Positions 24,254 through 35,100 of a stretch of 64,000 nt of DNA are shown here, piece after piece (the first letter of the stretch is position 1; each line of letters begins with the position of its first letter). The position numbers were made by a program, and so were the translations under genes. The DNA lies in contig MDYQ01000114.1 in the NCBI GenBank assembly GCA_003024175.1, positions 1-64,000 of the forward strand, written 5' to 3'. Under the pieces are notes generated by a model. That model worked only from the letters and a program-made list of their open reading frames with translations, was not told where the DNA came from and made no database searches. This DNA is from Planoprotostelium fungivorum. Lineage: Eukaryota > Evosea > Variosea > Cavosteliida > Cavosteliaceae.

Positions 24254-27135
24254 ATGATGATGCTCAAGACCTTCAGTGGCATCAAAGGGGCCTATCACAC
24301 GCCGTTCATTCGATACTCGGTCAGGCCTCCGATCCATGTCATTCCAAAACGATCCATCTTTCCAAGATGGCACGGTAAATCTCCCTTGGCATCAAAAATA
24401 CCAACGCATAACGATCTCGTTCTAGAGGACTCTTCACATCGCAAGCTCACCGATGATTTCCAATGGCTAAAAGACAAAGATTCGAGAAAAGTGCAAGACT
24501 ACATTGATTTAGAGAACAGATACACTCAGAGGAGAATGAGCGAACAAGAGTTCAAATCAAAAGAGAAGTTTGTTTTGGAGGTGAGATCACATCATTCCCC
24601 ACAAGGATGAAGAAGAGATAGCGATTGAAAGAATACGATGAAGGAGAGGTTTTGAATACCGCACCAGAGATCGTAGATGGTTACTCATACTTCACCATAC
24701 AACACAAGGACGCCCAATTTTCCACCTTTGTTCGAACAGATCCGCAGGGCCAGCAGCAGGTCGTACTCGATTTAGATAAAGAGTCCGTCGGTGAAAAGGT
24801 GACTCATCCTCGAAGAGGTGATGTTGAATCATCACAGTACATCGGTCTGGGTGTCACGAAGACATCAGTAGATCACAAATACTTGGCTTATACATTAGAC
24901 ACAGAAGGTGAATCCTTTTACTCTCTTTACGTTAGGGACATAGACAGTGGACAGAGAAGAAAGGTGCAACATCATCATGATGCTTCCATCAGATCTCACC
25001 TTCTCAGCTTGACATCGGCCACGTGTCTAATATCGAATGGAACAACGAGGGAGACTGTATCGTCTATTCTCTCTGCGATCATCATCGGCGACCGCACGAG
25101 GTGAGACACGATGACCATGATGACATCACGTCCAACACTCACACAACGATCTAGGTGTGGGTCATTCATCTCGGCACGGAAGAGAAGAAGAGATTGTTGG
25201 TAGAGAAAGATCCATCATGTTACATCGACATCATCTCAACGAAAGACAGGGTAAGAGGATAACACCTGATCGTATTGATCGTCATCAGGAATTCATCACG
25301 ATCAATTCTTCCTCGAAGAACTCATCAGAGATTCACATGATGTCGAAATCGTTTCGATTCGAACACATCGAGCCACTCGACGCTTCAGACGAGAGAGAGA
25401 AAGCCTCTTCTGCCTCACCTTCATGTGTTCTAGTCAGGAGGAGAGAAGAAGATGTAGAATATTACATGGAACACATGAAGGTGATCGTCATCACACCTGG
25501 TGAAAAACTGAACGAACGAACGTAGGGATTATTCTACATGATTACAAATCGACACGGTATGAGAGACTACGGTGTCATGACTACAACGAGAGGCAAAGGA
25601 GATTGGTCCGAATGGAAATCATTCTTTCCATCGAGGGAATCCGTCAAAGTAGAAGACGTGGACATACTTCAAGTGAGTCTATATTGTCTGTCTACCGTTC
25701 AACTCGACAGAATCATCTGGTGCTGTACGAGAGAGAGAACGGAAGGTGCAGAGTGAAGACCATCGAATTGGACGAACCCCATTCTGCGTCACAGATCGAG
25801 CCGAGAGAGCCGCTGGGGATGTTACAGCCCGGTGTGAACATGGTGAACCTCTTCATATTATCTATCCATGCGCTTGAAGTGTATTGAACGATGAAAGGAT
25901 CCGTACAGTGATAAGGTTCGATTCAGTAACAGTTCTCTCGTCACACCGGAAGCAACTTACGATTACGATGTCACAGAGAAGAAGCTCACTCTATTACACG
26001 AAGGTGAGAGGAGAATGAGGATGTAAAATTGAGAGGCGTGAGAGGGGAAAAGAAGAGACATCGAAATGAAGATGGAGACGATACATGTCACAGCCGCAGA
26101 TGGTGCTTGTGTTCCCATGACGGTAGCTCATCGATCAGATATGTCTTTGAACGGAAGGTGATCGATGCACATCGTTCATGTCATGACAGATCAGGAACCC
26201 TTTGTTACTGATGGGATATGGAGCCTACGGAGAAGTCATGGAGAATTCATTTCAAGAGAACTATCACTATTTATTGAGTCGAGGTTGGGTCGTAGCATTA
26301 GCTCACGTCAGGTATGCAGAAAATAAATAATATCGATTGAATCTGAAACTAATTTCACACAGAGGAGGAGGAGAAAAAGGAGATGCTTGGCACAGGGCAG
26401 GAAGTCTGATGAACAAGATGAATTCACATAGAGATTTCATCTCCTGTGCCCTCCACTGTGTTCAGAGCGGTTACACGAGTCATGACATCATGTCTGCCAT
26501 GACATCCAGTGCCGGTGGCCTCATGTTAGGTACGCAATCCATTTCAAGTGTTTCAAACTGTTGATTCATTCAGCCACGGCCATCAACGAACGACCCGATC
26601 TTTTTCGAGCCGTCATATTGAAGGTACCGTTCACGGAAGGTGAGTGGAAGAGCAGAGAACGAACGCTGACGAGTTCAGTCGTCACGAGCATGACAGACAA
26701 GACGTTAGCTCTGACCGAACACGAACACGCAGAATGGGGAGACCCCCTGAGAGATGCGAAGACGTTCGATTACATGAGAGCTTACGATCCTTATCAGTGA
26801 GTTCCAGATCTGAATGAGAAGAAGAGAGTGACTCTTGTAGGAACATGAGAGAGAACAGAGACGAGTGGCCTCACATGTGGGTGACTGCATCTCTGTTAGA
26901 CGACCGAGTGCCCTTCTGGATGCCGTTACGCTACGTGGCCAAGTTGAGACATCACTTGAGCCCCGAGCTGAGTCGTCGGGTCTTACTGACGATCGATCGT
27001 GATACGGTGAGAGATGTTGGATGGATGGTGGCTGACGATGAACAGGGACACTTTGGTGATGGAGGGAGAGAAGAGAGGAGGAAGGAGAGGTCGAAGGAGA
27101 TCGCCTTCTTGTTCGAGTCGTTGGGATTTCAATAG
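24254..27135 (+). CDS. Oligopeptidase B-like serine peptidase (S9A), likely mitochondrial
   Basis: The prolyl-oligopeptidase family cleaves short peptides; the oligopeptidase B branch cuts after basic residues. The propeller domain begins DDFQWLKDKDSRKVQDYI and contains YLAYTLDTEGESFYSLYV and EWNNEGDCIVYSLCDHHRRP. The hydrolase domain has LLLMGYGAYGE, HVRGGGEKGDAWHRAG, the nucleophile serine in MTSSAGGLML (GGSAGG in most relatives), WGDPLRDAKTF and the catalytic Asp in ASLLDDRVPFW. The His is in DTGHFGDGG. The first about 45 residues (from MMMLKTFSGIKG) are rich in Arg/Lys/Ser with no acidic residue, which suggests a mitochondrial targeting peptide. PREPL-type enzymes are the nearest alternative, but the WGDP and GGGEKG blocks favour oligopeptidase B. 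About 15 short introns. Confidence 0.85.
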
Positions 27136-27286
27136 ATGTACGTGATTCTTTCACACGTCTATAGATATTGCCCTGGCGGGCAGACGCATGTCGACACAGA
27201 ATAGATTTCATTTCCCGGTTGTTTTTTGCGCCGTCGGAAAGAACATTTCTCATTCCAACTGCAGCAGCAACAACAACAACAGCATC

Positions 27287-27751
27287 ATGGTCAGCATTAC
27301 CTACGAAGAGATGCACGAGCAACCGTTACCTCCTGCCCCTTCATTCCGAAGAGAGAGGGGTAGAATGGGCAAGGGAAATAGACAATGTGTACACGTGAGT
27401 TAGACCTGAGTGGGGTGATAAGCTGACTCGTTTCAGTGGTCATTCTTAATTCTCATTGTGGCAATGGCAGCATTGTTTGTACACCTCGAATCACAGTACA
27501 TGGAAGGCGCATTCATCAAGGGATGTGAAGATTTCACGGACTGCGACGCCCAGTATTCAACACAGGAGAACGAACAGCTGAGGGCCCAACTTTCGAATCA
27601 ATCAGCCGTCATACAAAAACTGGCCAACAAGAACGAACAACTGGCGGGAATGATTACTCTGCTACAGAATAGAGTGTCCAAGCTGGAGCAGCAGTCGAGT
27701 GGTGCATACCAACAGAGCAAGAAGATGAAGAACAAGCCCAAATACTTTTGA
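27287..27751 (+). CDS. Small membrane-anchored coiled-coil protein
   Basis: Exons 27287-27394 and 27437-27751 join in phase 0 to give 140 residues. A basic Pro-rich N-terminus (about 36 residues, RRERGRMGKGNR) precedes one hydrophobic segment (WSFLILIVAMAALFVHL). An acidic linker with two cysteines (KGCEDFTDC) follows, then a heptad-rich coiled coil (LRAQLSNQSAVIQKLANKNE, LLQNRVSKLEQQ) and a basic end. The lack of a signal peptide and the positively charged N-side suggest a type II or internal-anchor protein. No family recognised. The CAG/CAA-rich leader just before the ATG (27261-27283) is untranslated here. Confidence 0.65.
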
Positions 27752-27936
27752 TGTACATAAACATCCTGTGAATTTTTAGACGTGCATAGTCTTCTCAGTT
27801 GTTCATGAGGCCAGTGCTCAGTTTCGCGCCGCTGCATGTCCCGTCCAAATAAAATGCGTTTCTTTTAATTTCTTCGACGGAAGAGCAAAGATCATCAGAG
27901 AACGAAAAGAGGCACCCATGCGCTGCACATCCTCTG

Positions 27937-29467
27937 ATGAGCAACGGTAAGGATTGGAAGACTTTGCTCGGACGAGTTTCCCTTCGATGCTTGAACGGTA
28001 ACCAATATGAGGGAGATATAGAGAATGGGAGCTACCATGGGAGAGGTAGAATGGTCTATACAAACGGCATGATGTGAGACATCTTTTTTCTATTGGCCGT
28101 TGATGAATCGTTCAGCTACGACGGACATTGGTGCAATGATAGATATAATGGCTTCGGTATGTTGCGGTGGCCAGATGGAAGTGTATATAAAGGTGATTTC
28201 GCTCGAGGACAAAAGAACGGAGAGGGCGTCATAGTCATGAGCTCGGGTGGAAGGTGAAGTTCTCTCGAGATCGTGTGCACCTCTGAACGATCGACAGATA
28301 TGAGGGACAATGGAAGGACGATAAGAGGGATGGACATGGAGTCTATACCTCTTCTCTTGGTAATACGTACGAAGGAGAATGGAAAGGTACCGTATCACCC
28401 ACATGATGGGCCAGCTGACGCATTTAGACGATGAACAATGCGGCACCGGCATCTATCGAGCCGGTGGCGAATATTACGAAGGACAATGGGAAAACGGAAA
28501 GAAGAACGGAGAAGGTGTCTATCACCCATCCATCACCCTCTTAAACATGGACAGGAACTTTTCGATTCGCTGATGGAGGATTATACATGGGCTCGTGGGA
28601 AGACGACTACCAGAGCGGAAAAGGCCAATTCATCTACGCCAACGGCAGCAGGTGAAGGAAGAGAGAAATCGAGGGACTGAAAGAGTTCTCTCACAGATAC
28701 GAAGGCCAGTGGAAATTTGGAAAGAGGTGGGGCCACGGTGTGTCCGTGCAGAACAACGGCGACAGGTGAGGCGAGGGTGACACTCTCTTCTCAATTTCAA
28801 ACAGATACGAAGGAGAATGGGTGGAAGGAAAGAGGAGTGGAAATGGAACACTCTCCACACAAAGAGGAGATGTTTATAAGGTGAGATGAAGGAGAGAGCG
28901 AAACTGAATCAAATCAGGGACGTTGGGAATCTGACCGACTGAATGGAAGAGGTTGTTGTGTCTACGTCGACGGGGGGAGGTGAAGAGAGGGAGGAAGATC
29001 GTATCTAATTCGACCAGATACGAGGGAGAGTGGAAGGAGAGTAAGAGGAATGGTCACGGTACCATGACTTTCTCGAACGGAGAACGATACGATGGCTACT
29101 GGGTCAACGACGTCAGGTGACAACGTCTCCATCATGATCGAGTCATCTGATGTTCGATCAGAGAGGGAAGGGGGAAATTACAGTCCTCGCTCAAGACCAT
29201 CATCTACAACGGACAGTGGCAGGAGGATAAGATCTACAGCCCACAGATGGAAACTCCCAAATTAGTTCTCACGGCCGAAGAACAAGAAGAATCGAATAGA
29301 CCAGCTTCAAATCAAGCCGCTGAGAGCGGGTGAGAAGAGACGAAGAGACAAGACATTGAAGCATTTGCAGTTGCTCTTCGAGCACGAGCACACAGAGCAC
29401 GGTGGACGTACCTTATGGTAGCTGGGAAGAGCCGGACGAGAATCATCCGGTACAAGCCCCGGCGTGA
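27937..29467 (+). CDS. MORN-repeat protein
   Basis: From ATG 27937 the frame runs through NGKDWKTLLGRVSLRCLNGN and then twelve to thirteen MORN repeats of the form Y(E/D/K)G.W...(K/R).G.G. Examples are YEGDIENGSYHGRG, YDGHWCNDRYNGFG, YEGQWKDDKRDGHG, YEGEWVEGKRSGNG and YEGEWKESKRNGHG. The tail after YNGQWQEDK is Glu/Gln/Ser-rich and ends HPVQAPA. MORN arrays form elongated beta scaffolds that bind lipids or other proteins at membranes and cytoskeleton. No kinase or SET domain is attached. Eight or more introns lie at nearly the same place in successive repeats, just before the Tyr-Glu-Gly. Confidence 0.85.
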
Positions 29468-29782
29468 TGATGAGATGACATCGAGAAGAACAAGTAGTTG
29501 AATTCTGATGGATGAAGAATCACGTGGCTCGAGAGAACGAGCAGAGTTCGCTTCGAGGAGAGCGAGACGAAATTTTGATTTTTGATAAAAGATGAGGATG
29601 ACAACTTCTTTGGTGGGTTTCAGTGTCTAGCGTTTACTTGACGAACGAAACGTTACATCAGGCCGAATCAGTGTCTTGTTTGCATTCATCTATAACGAAG
29701 GGTTAAATTCGGCTGAATCACTGTTCTCTTGATGCATCGACAAAGAGGGAGCTCGCACATTGACGATACACTTAATAAATAT
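29468..29782. other. Intergenic between convergent genes
   Basis: About 315 bases holding the 3' untranslated regions of the MORN gene and the J-domain gene. A weak direct repeat (GGCCGAATCAGTGT at 29662 and CGGCTGAATCACTGT near 29711) is visible. No gene seen. Confidence 0.4.
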
Positions 29783-30995
29783 CTATTTCTGTTTTTCACG
29801 AGCTGCTCGAATGAGTTCCATGTGAGAGTTTAACAAAATGAAATGTTCGGCAGAGCCCCACTCTTTATCCGGGTGATAAAGAAGGGCAATCTTTCTATAC
29901 TGCTCGTTGACCTGAACGAATGAGTACACACGGACACACAATCCAATCGATTCACCTCAGCGTTCGTGCAATTTGGACTGAGCATCATGAATTCGTAAGC
30001 TCGATCGAGGGCCGCAGTCGGAGCTAGCCCAAAGATTCTCTGCGTCAACTTATCCGTGAGAGAATTCGCATAGTGGCTCGCATAATAACCAGCGGCTACA
30101 CCCAATATCAAAGACACTGAAATATCGTCACATCAGACGATTCGCTGACATAAAGGCTAGATCATCTTATATGTATATTTTTCTCACCTGGACCGAGAGG
30201 ATGTGATAGGCTGACGACAGCTTGACCGGCCACGACTCCCGCAGCCACCGTAGAGAGAGACGTCGCTATGTGAGCTGCAGATGAAATCATCAGCACCATC
30301 GATGCATCTCGACATCTTCACCTGCACAACGCCTTCCATCCGCTCTACCGTGGTACCACTCGTAGATCATCTTGATGGCTTCCAACTTGAGAGTGGTTCT
30401 GATCAGCGCCGTGATGGTCATGGCTTTCATCGAGCTCTTCTTTAAGACGGCGATGGTGCCCAGACTCGACAGTCCAAACTTGCGAAGGATGATGATGCAA
30501 GCTCTTACGAATGATATTTTCTTCTCTGGGCTGAGTAATGAGAGTCCGGTGCTGAAATTTGTCCATGCTGTTTCAAGAATGAGACGGAGGCACACATGGG
30601 TTTTAGACGCACCGATGGGCATGTAATTGGTCTTCGCTGACACGAGTTCGCTGTTCCTGTTACGATCGGGGATGAGATACAGCCACAGATCGCGTAAGAC
30701 CTCCTCGTGATCTTCGAACAACTTCCGTTCTTGCAGCAACCGATCACCCAATGCTCTATAGAGATTGGGAGAAGAACTGATGGAGTTGGCTCACTTGATC
30801 TTTTGAGGTGATCTCAATGTGTAGAATGGAACGCGACAGCTCATGTTCTTATCTAAGCTCAGAAAAAGTAATATCTCCGTAGCTTTCTCTTCATCATCGG
30901 AATAAACCTCAGCGAGGACTTCGCACAGCTGTAGTCATCATCAGTATGAGCAGGTGATGACGATCCCCTACGTTGGTCCACCGTTTATCCTCCAT
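29783..30995 (-). CDS. Membrane-associated J-domain (DnaJ-like) protein
   Basis: Exons on the minus strand join in phase from MEDKRWTNLCEVLAEVYSDD through LFLSLDKNMSCRVPFYTL and a long helical region (ETAWTNFSTGLSLLSPEKK). They continue to two short hydrophobic, glycine-rich helices (STVAAGVVAGQAVVSL and LILGVAAGYYASHYA). The C-terminal J-domain carries EQYRKIALLYHPDK with the HPD tripeptide that stimulates Hsp70 ATPase. Only a short tail follows, ending REKQK. A J-domain at the extreme C-terminus after membrane helices recalls Tim14/Pam18-type or ER co-chaperones, but the N-terminal region is not theirs, so I do not assign a symbol. The ATG at 30995 is the first that keeps the frame; an upstream exon cannot be excluded. 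Confidence 0.7.
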
Positions 30996-31178
30996 TGCCC
31001 ACCATGAACCTGTGAGAACAAATCCTAAGTGTTGATGATCGTGTCGGGACTGTTTTAGATGTGCGTACAGATCCTGATTTACAACGCTCGACACAAAAGA
31101 TGATCACAACAGAGAGTCCTCCTCCTTCGTGTGAATGGAATGAGATCATCTTGGTGAAGAGAGGACACAAATCGTTTA

Positions 31179-31537
31179 TTATCGATCTCCTGCTTCCCGC
31201 TGTCTCTTGACTCCTTTGTCGTACAGATCTTTCTTCTTCTGTTTCTTGGCCTCTTCCTTCGCTCTCTCTGAAGTCGTTCATCACTAAATCGCTTGAAGAT
31301 GTCGTCACCTTTATCCAAGTCTGCATCAGTTACTCCGTTAAACAATCCATCCACACATTCAAGTGTGTTGTAGCCAGCCCATACTAGACCTCCGTAGAAT
31401 ACCAGCATCGATGGAATAATGAGAGGTACAGCGATCGCGCCGATGACATGGGCCGTCACGATGCCTGCTGCTGCTGCACCAAAAGATTTCCCGTATACAT
31501 TCCTTCTCTCTCTCCAGAACTTTGGTTTGCCACTCAT
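31179..31537 (-). CDS. Small glycine-rich two-span membrane protein
   Basis: Exon 1 (31537-31309) and exon 2 (31267-31179) flank a 41-nt GTGAC...TTCAG intron and give 105 residues in phase. Residues about 17-56 make two closely spaced hydrophobic segments rich in Gly and Ala (FGAAAAGIVTAHVIGAIAV and MLVFYGGLVWAGY). A Lys/Glu-rich helix (RAKEEAKKQKKKDLYDKG) follows. Reading through the intron gives a longer, arginine-rich frame that looks like a shadow. Family unknown; the hairpin of two glycine-rich helices resembles small ER or mitochondrial shaping proteins. Confidence 0.6.
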
Positions 31538-31727
31538 GATTACTTGTGTCGAAGAGGCAAATCGTCGTGCCTCAGCCCAAAATTTGACCCAAACTGTCGC
31601 CAGCCCAAAGTGTGACCCATAACTGCGAGTGTCCAGGCATTTGAACATATGTGCACTAGTTTGTATCGCTCTGAGTCGTTTTCCAAGGACAAGCGGCTCA
31701 TAAATCGATCTTTCTTAAACTTTGATC

Positions 31728-32111
31728 ATGCCAAAAGCATGGGTCGTCGCTGCCGCGACCTGTGGTTCAATTTTACTACCTGTTCCTCTCAACTTGTTCG
31801 GTGTCGTCGGTGGACTGGCCACTCTCGCTGTAAAGGGAGCGCAATGGATCACCCGGGAGCAGGCGGCCGAGATGGGCATGACGCTGGAAGAATACGCAGA
31901 GTACTCGGCCGAGGAGGCCGCGTGCCGTAGACGGTACATGGAGGCCGAGAACGCTCGGATCGACAAAATTCATCAAGATGCCTGTAGCAAGTGGGAGATG
32001 AACCGCCGACCCGGCGAGCCAAGACCCCAACGAAGCGATTTCGCAGATGAGAAGTGTCTTCGTACTTTTATTTCTTTTTCGAAGAGATTTCCTCTATTCT
32101 TGTTCATCTAA
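31728..32111 (+). CDS. Small protein with hydrophobic N-terminus; overlaps kinase 3' end
   Basis: A single exon of 127 residues starts MPKAWVVAAATCGSILLPVP. The N-terminal ~38 residues are hydrophobic, then an amphipathic, acidic helix follows (EEYAEYSAEEAACRRRYMEAE) and a Pro/Arg segment (NRRPGEPRPQRSDF). The last about 20 residues are hydrophobic and run over the stop codon of the convergent receptor kinase gene (32094). The true end may lie earlier if an unseen intron is present. The start is 190 bp from the divergent small membrane protein gene. No family recognised. Confidence 0.5.
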   Translation: MPKAWVVAAATCGSILLPVPLNLFGVVGGLATLAVKGAQWITREQAAEMGMTLEEYAEYSAEEAACRRRYMEAENARIDKIHQDACSKWEMNRRPGEPRPQRSDFADEKCLRTFISFSKRFPLFLFI

Positions 32112-35100
32112 GAGGTTGGCTTCTTCCGTTGCTTCTGTCATTCTGTTGAGTCGATCACTGATGCCCAGCTGATTGCAGATTCCATCGAAATCGGGCCTGC
32201 CGAGAGGTTGCGTCGTCCAGCACACTTGGTTTGTGTCAATGAAAGCTGATAAGAATCGTCTTGACTCACAGATCATCAACTGGGCGAGTTTGATGTCCGT
32301 CTGTGGAGGGATCTGAAGGCGAAGACCTTTCGTGGTGACACCTATGGCCACTTCCATGGCTCCCATGTCTGGATAAGGTTCATGGCCCGTAAGAATCTCC
32401 CTGCATCAAGTTTAAACTTCATTCACTCAATGTATGAGAATAACGATGTGTCACCAGCAAGTCACGCCATAGCTGAACACATCAGATCGTCTCGAATATT
32501 CTCTGTTGACGATCGCTGTTGAGATTCAGTCTGAATCGAATGTGGTGAGAGATCGATGGGATGATCACCTTCAGGTGCCATCCATTTGATCGGTCCAACG
32601 GATGATTTTGTCTTTCCCGATGTCTCATCGTCTTTTTGGATTCGACTCATACCAAAATCAGACACTTTGACTTCACCGTGGCTCGTCAACAAGATGTTTC
32701 TTGCAGCTAGATCTCTGTGTATCTATGCACATCAGTATCTCTCCAGATCTTCCCGACTCACAATGCCCTCTTTGTGAAGATGCAGCATGCCCAGAGCTGA
32801 TGATGATGAGTGCAACGATCGTCTTATTGTGTCTCACCGATTCCTTCGATGTAGCTGACTCTCTGTCTTAGTGTCGGATTGTTCTCTGCGATGTGATGAT
32901 CTAGAGCACCTCCACCACAGAACTCAGTGATGAGACTGAGAGGCTGAGGCGGGAACGTCATTCCTGAATCGTCGGTCAATGATTCGAAAGTTTAATATAA
33001 AATGAAGACGAGAGGACGTACCGACAAATGACACGACATGTGGATGAGCTCTGAGGTTCTGTATGATGGACACTTCGTGAAGGAAGTCGTTCAGCTGTGA
33101 CTCTGTCACCATCTCTGCCTTGATCTGTTTCACTGCCACATGTATTCCCTTCTCATCGTCATTTTTCACCTATGCCATACCAGATCATCTCACTCTGAAC
33201 ATAGCTGCGAAGACGATACCGAACGCTCCCTCTCCAATCTACCACTATGTCAATCTCTCTCCTTCTCTTCTCTTCACCTTTTTCATGTTCTGCAGTTGAT
33301 CGAAATCGATGACACTCTTCTTGGCGGCTCCCAGTTGGATGACAGAGAAGTTGATGGCATCGTATGAGTTGCCGTACTTTGCATCACGGATCAATGCCTT
33401 CTGTCTGATTGATCTTCTGTACATGATGATGCCGATGATGATGGCTGCGATGATAGCGATGCCGGCCACAGATCCTATGGATGCACCTATGGCTACGTTC
33501 TTGTTGTGGTCTTCTACATCGACGATCTATCGCTCATCAGATCTCATCAAAGCACAAGATACATCGCATCGTAAATGTGAGAGTGAATTTGTAGATGTTG
33601 GTTTACCTGACCGATGGTGGATGAAGGAATGATGACGCACTGACTGATATGATTTGTGACGTTCAGCTGGTATCCTGAACCACAGACGATGCTATTGCCT
33701 ACATCTTGCGAATTGTTTCCTCATCAGATGTCAACAGATAGCGAATCGATCGATCTTCTCACCTCCATCGATTAACGTTGATGATGCATCCATCTTCACC
33801 ATCAGTCTTCCTCTGATGTCATTATTTCTCAGTGATGCCACTCCTTCCTGCTGTAACACGATGCTTCCGTCCTCGATGTGATTGTTGGATATGTCGGTCA
33901 CATCCGATAAAACCATCGTTGAGTTCTGATTGTCATCACGGAAGGAAGAGGAGCTGATGAGAGTCTTTCCACTCGATGTGATCGATGATCCAGACGGCGA
34001 TGTGTTTTCACTGAAATCGTTACCAGTGACGTTCAGAGTGACCAATGCTTGGTTTCTCTTGTGATGTGAGAGGAAAGTTGCGCTCCTCTTGGATGTGTTT
34101 CTCTGGATGATGAAGTCGATGGCTGTAATCCATCAGATGAAGCGTATCGATCTCTCATCACCTCCTCCTTGTATCGCGGCATAATTGTTGATCCACTGCA
34201 CGTCCGTCAGAGTGACGTCACTGTTGGTTATCTGGCAGCCGCCTCCATGATTACCCGCAGTATTGCTCATCATGACACTATCTCTCAATTGTACCTTTCC
34301 GTATCCACTCTGAATATACATTCCTCCTATCGAATCACATCAATCACAAAATCCATACAAGCGAATTCGAAGGGTGTTGCTCTCACCCGCATTTCCAGAA
34401 GCATTGTTGTTCTTCATGGTCGTATTCTTCATATTCACATCCACATAAGAGGTGGATGACAGATAGATGGCACCTCCGTCCCCCGCTTGATTCCCATTCA
34501 ACTCCGTGTGATCGATTGACATCGACAACGTCTGCGAGGCTGAGATGAACACGCCACCTCCTTGTGTTCCATTGTTCTCTTGCACTGAACATCCCTCTAG
34601 AATGATCTGATTGATCTGCCCGGTAGAAGCGATAGCTCCTCCTTGTGGTCCGTTGTTGTGTGAGAAACTGTTGTTGCGTAGTTGAATCTGGTTGATCGTG
34701 CCGCTCAGAGATAGTGCACCGCCGGTGTATCGAGCCTGCTGGATGTCAGCTGATGACGTCAATTGATGGGGAGCTGCATTACCTCGTTGAATGAGAAGAT
34801 CGAATCACTGATCGACACGTTATTGACTTGTGATGAGATCTGTATGGCTCCTCCTTGTTGTCCCTTTCCGTTGTAAGCTTGCAATGCATTCATCGCGATA
34901 TCGCTATTCTAAATCAGTAGATACATCGAAGAGATACATACCTCATATCAGAGGAGACAGAGATACAAGAACCGAAATAAGCTGAAGAGAAGTAACATTT
35001 CACATCGAATATAGATGCAGATGTCATCATCTGTGGTCCACCCATAATAATGGTTCCTTCTCCTTATCAGTTATCGATTCACTCAGAAGAGTAATGATGA

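Noticed and set aside
31079-31648. 189-residue minus frame with an arginine-rich C-terminus
   Set aside because: A 41-nt intron (31268-31308) switches to a natural Lys/Glu helix; the arginine-rich part is the wrong frame.
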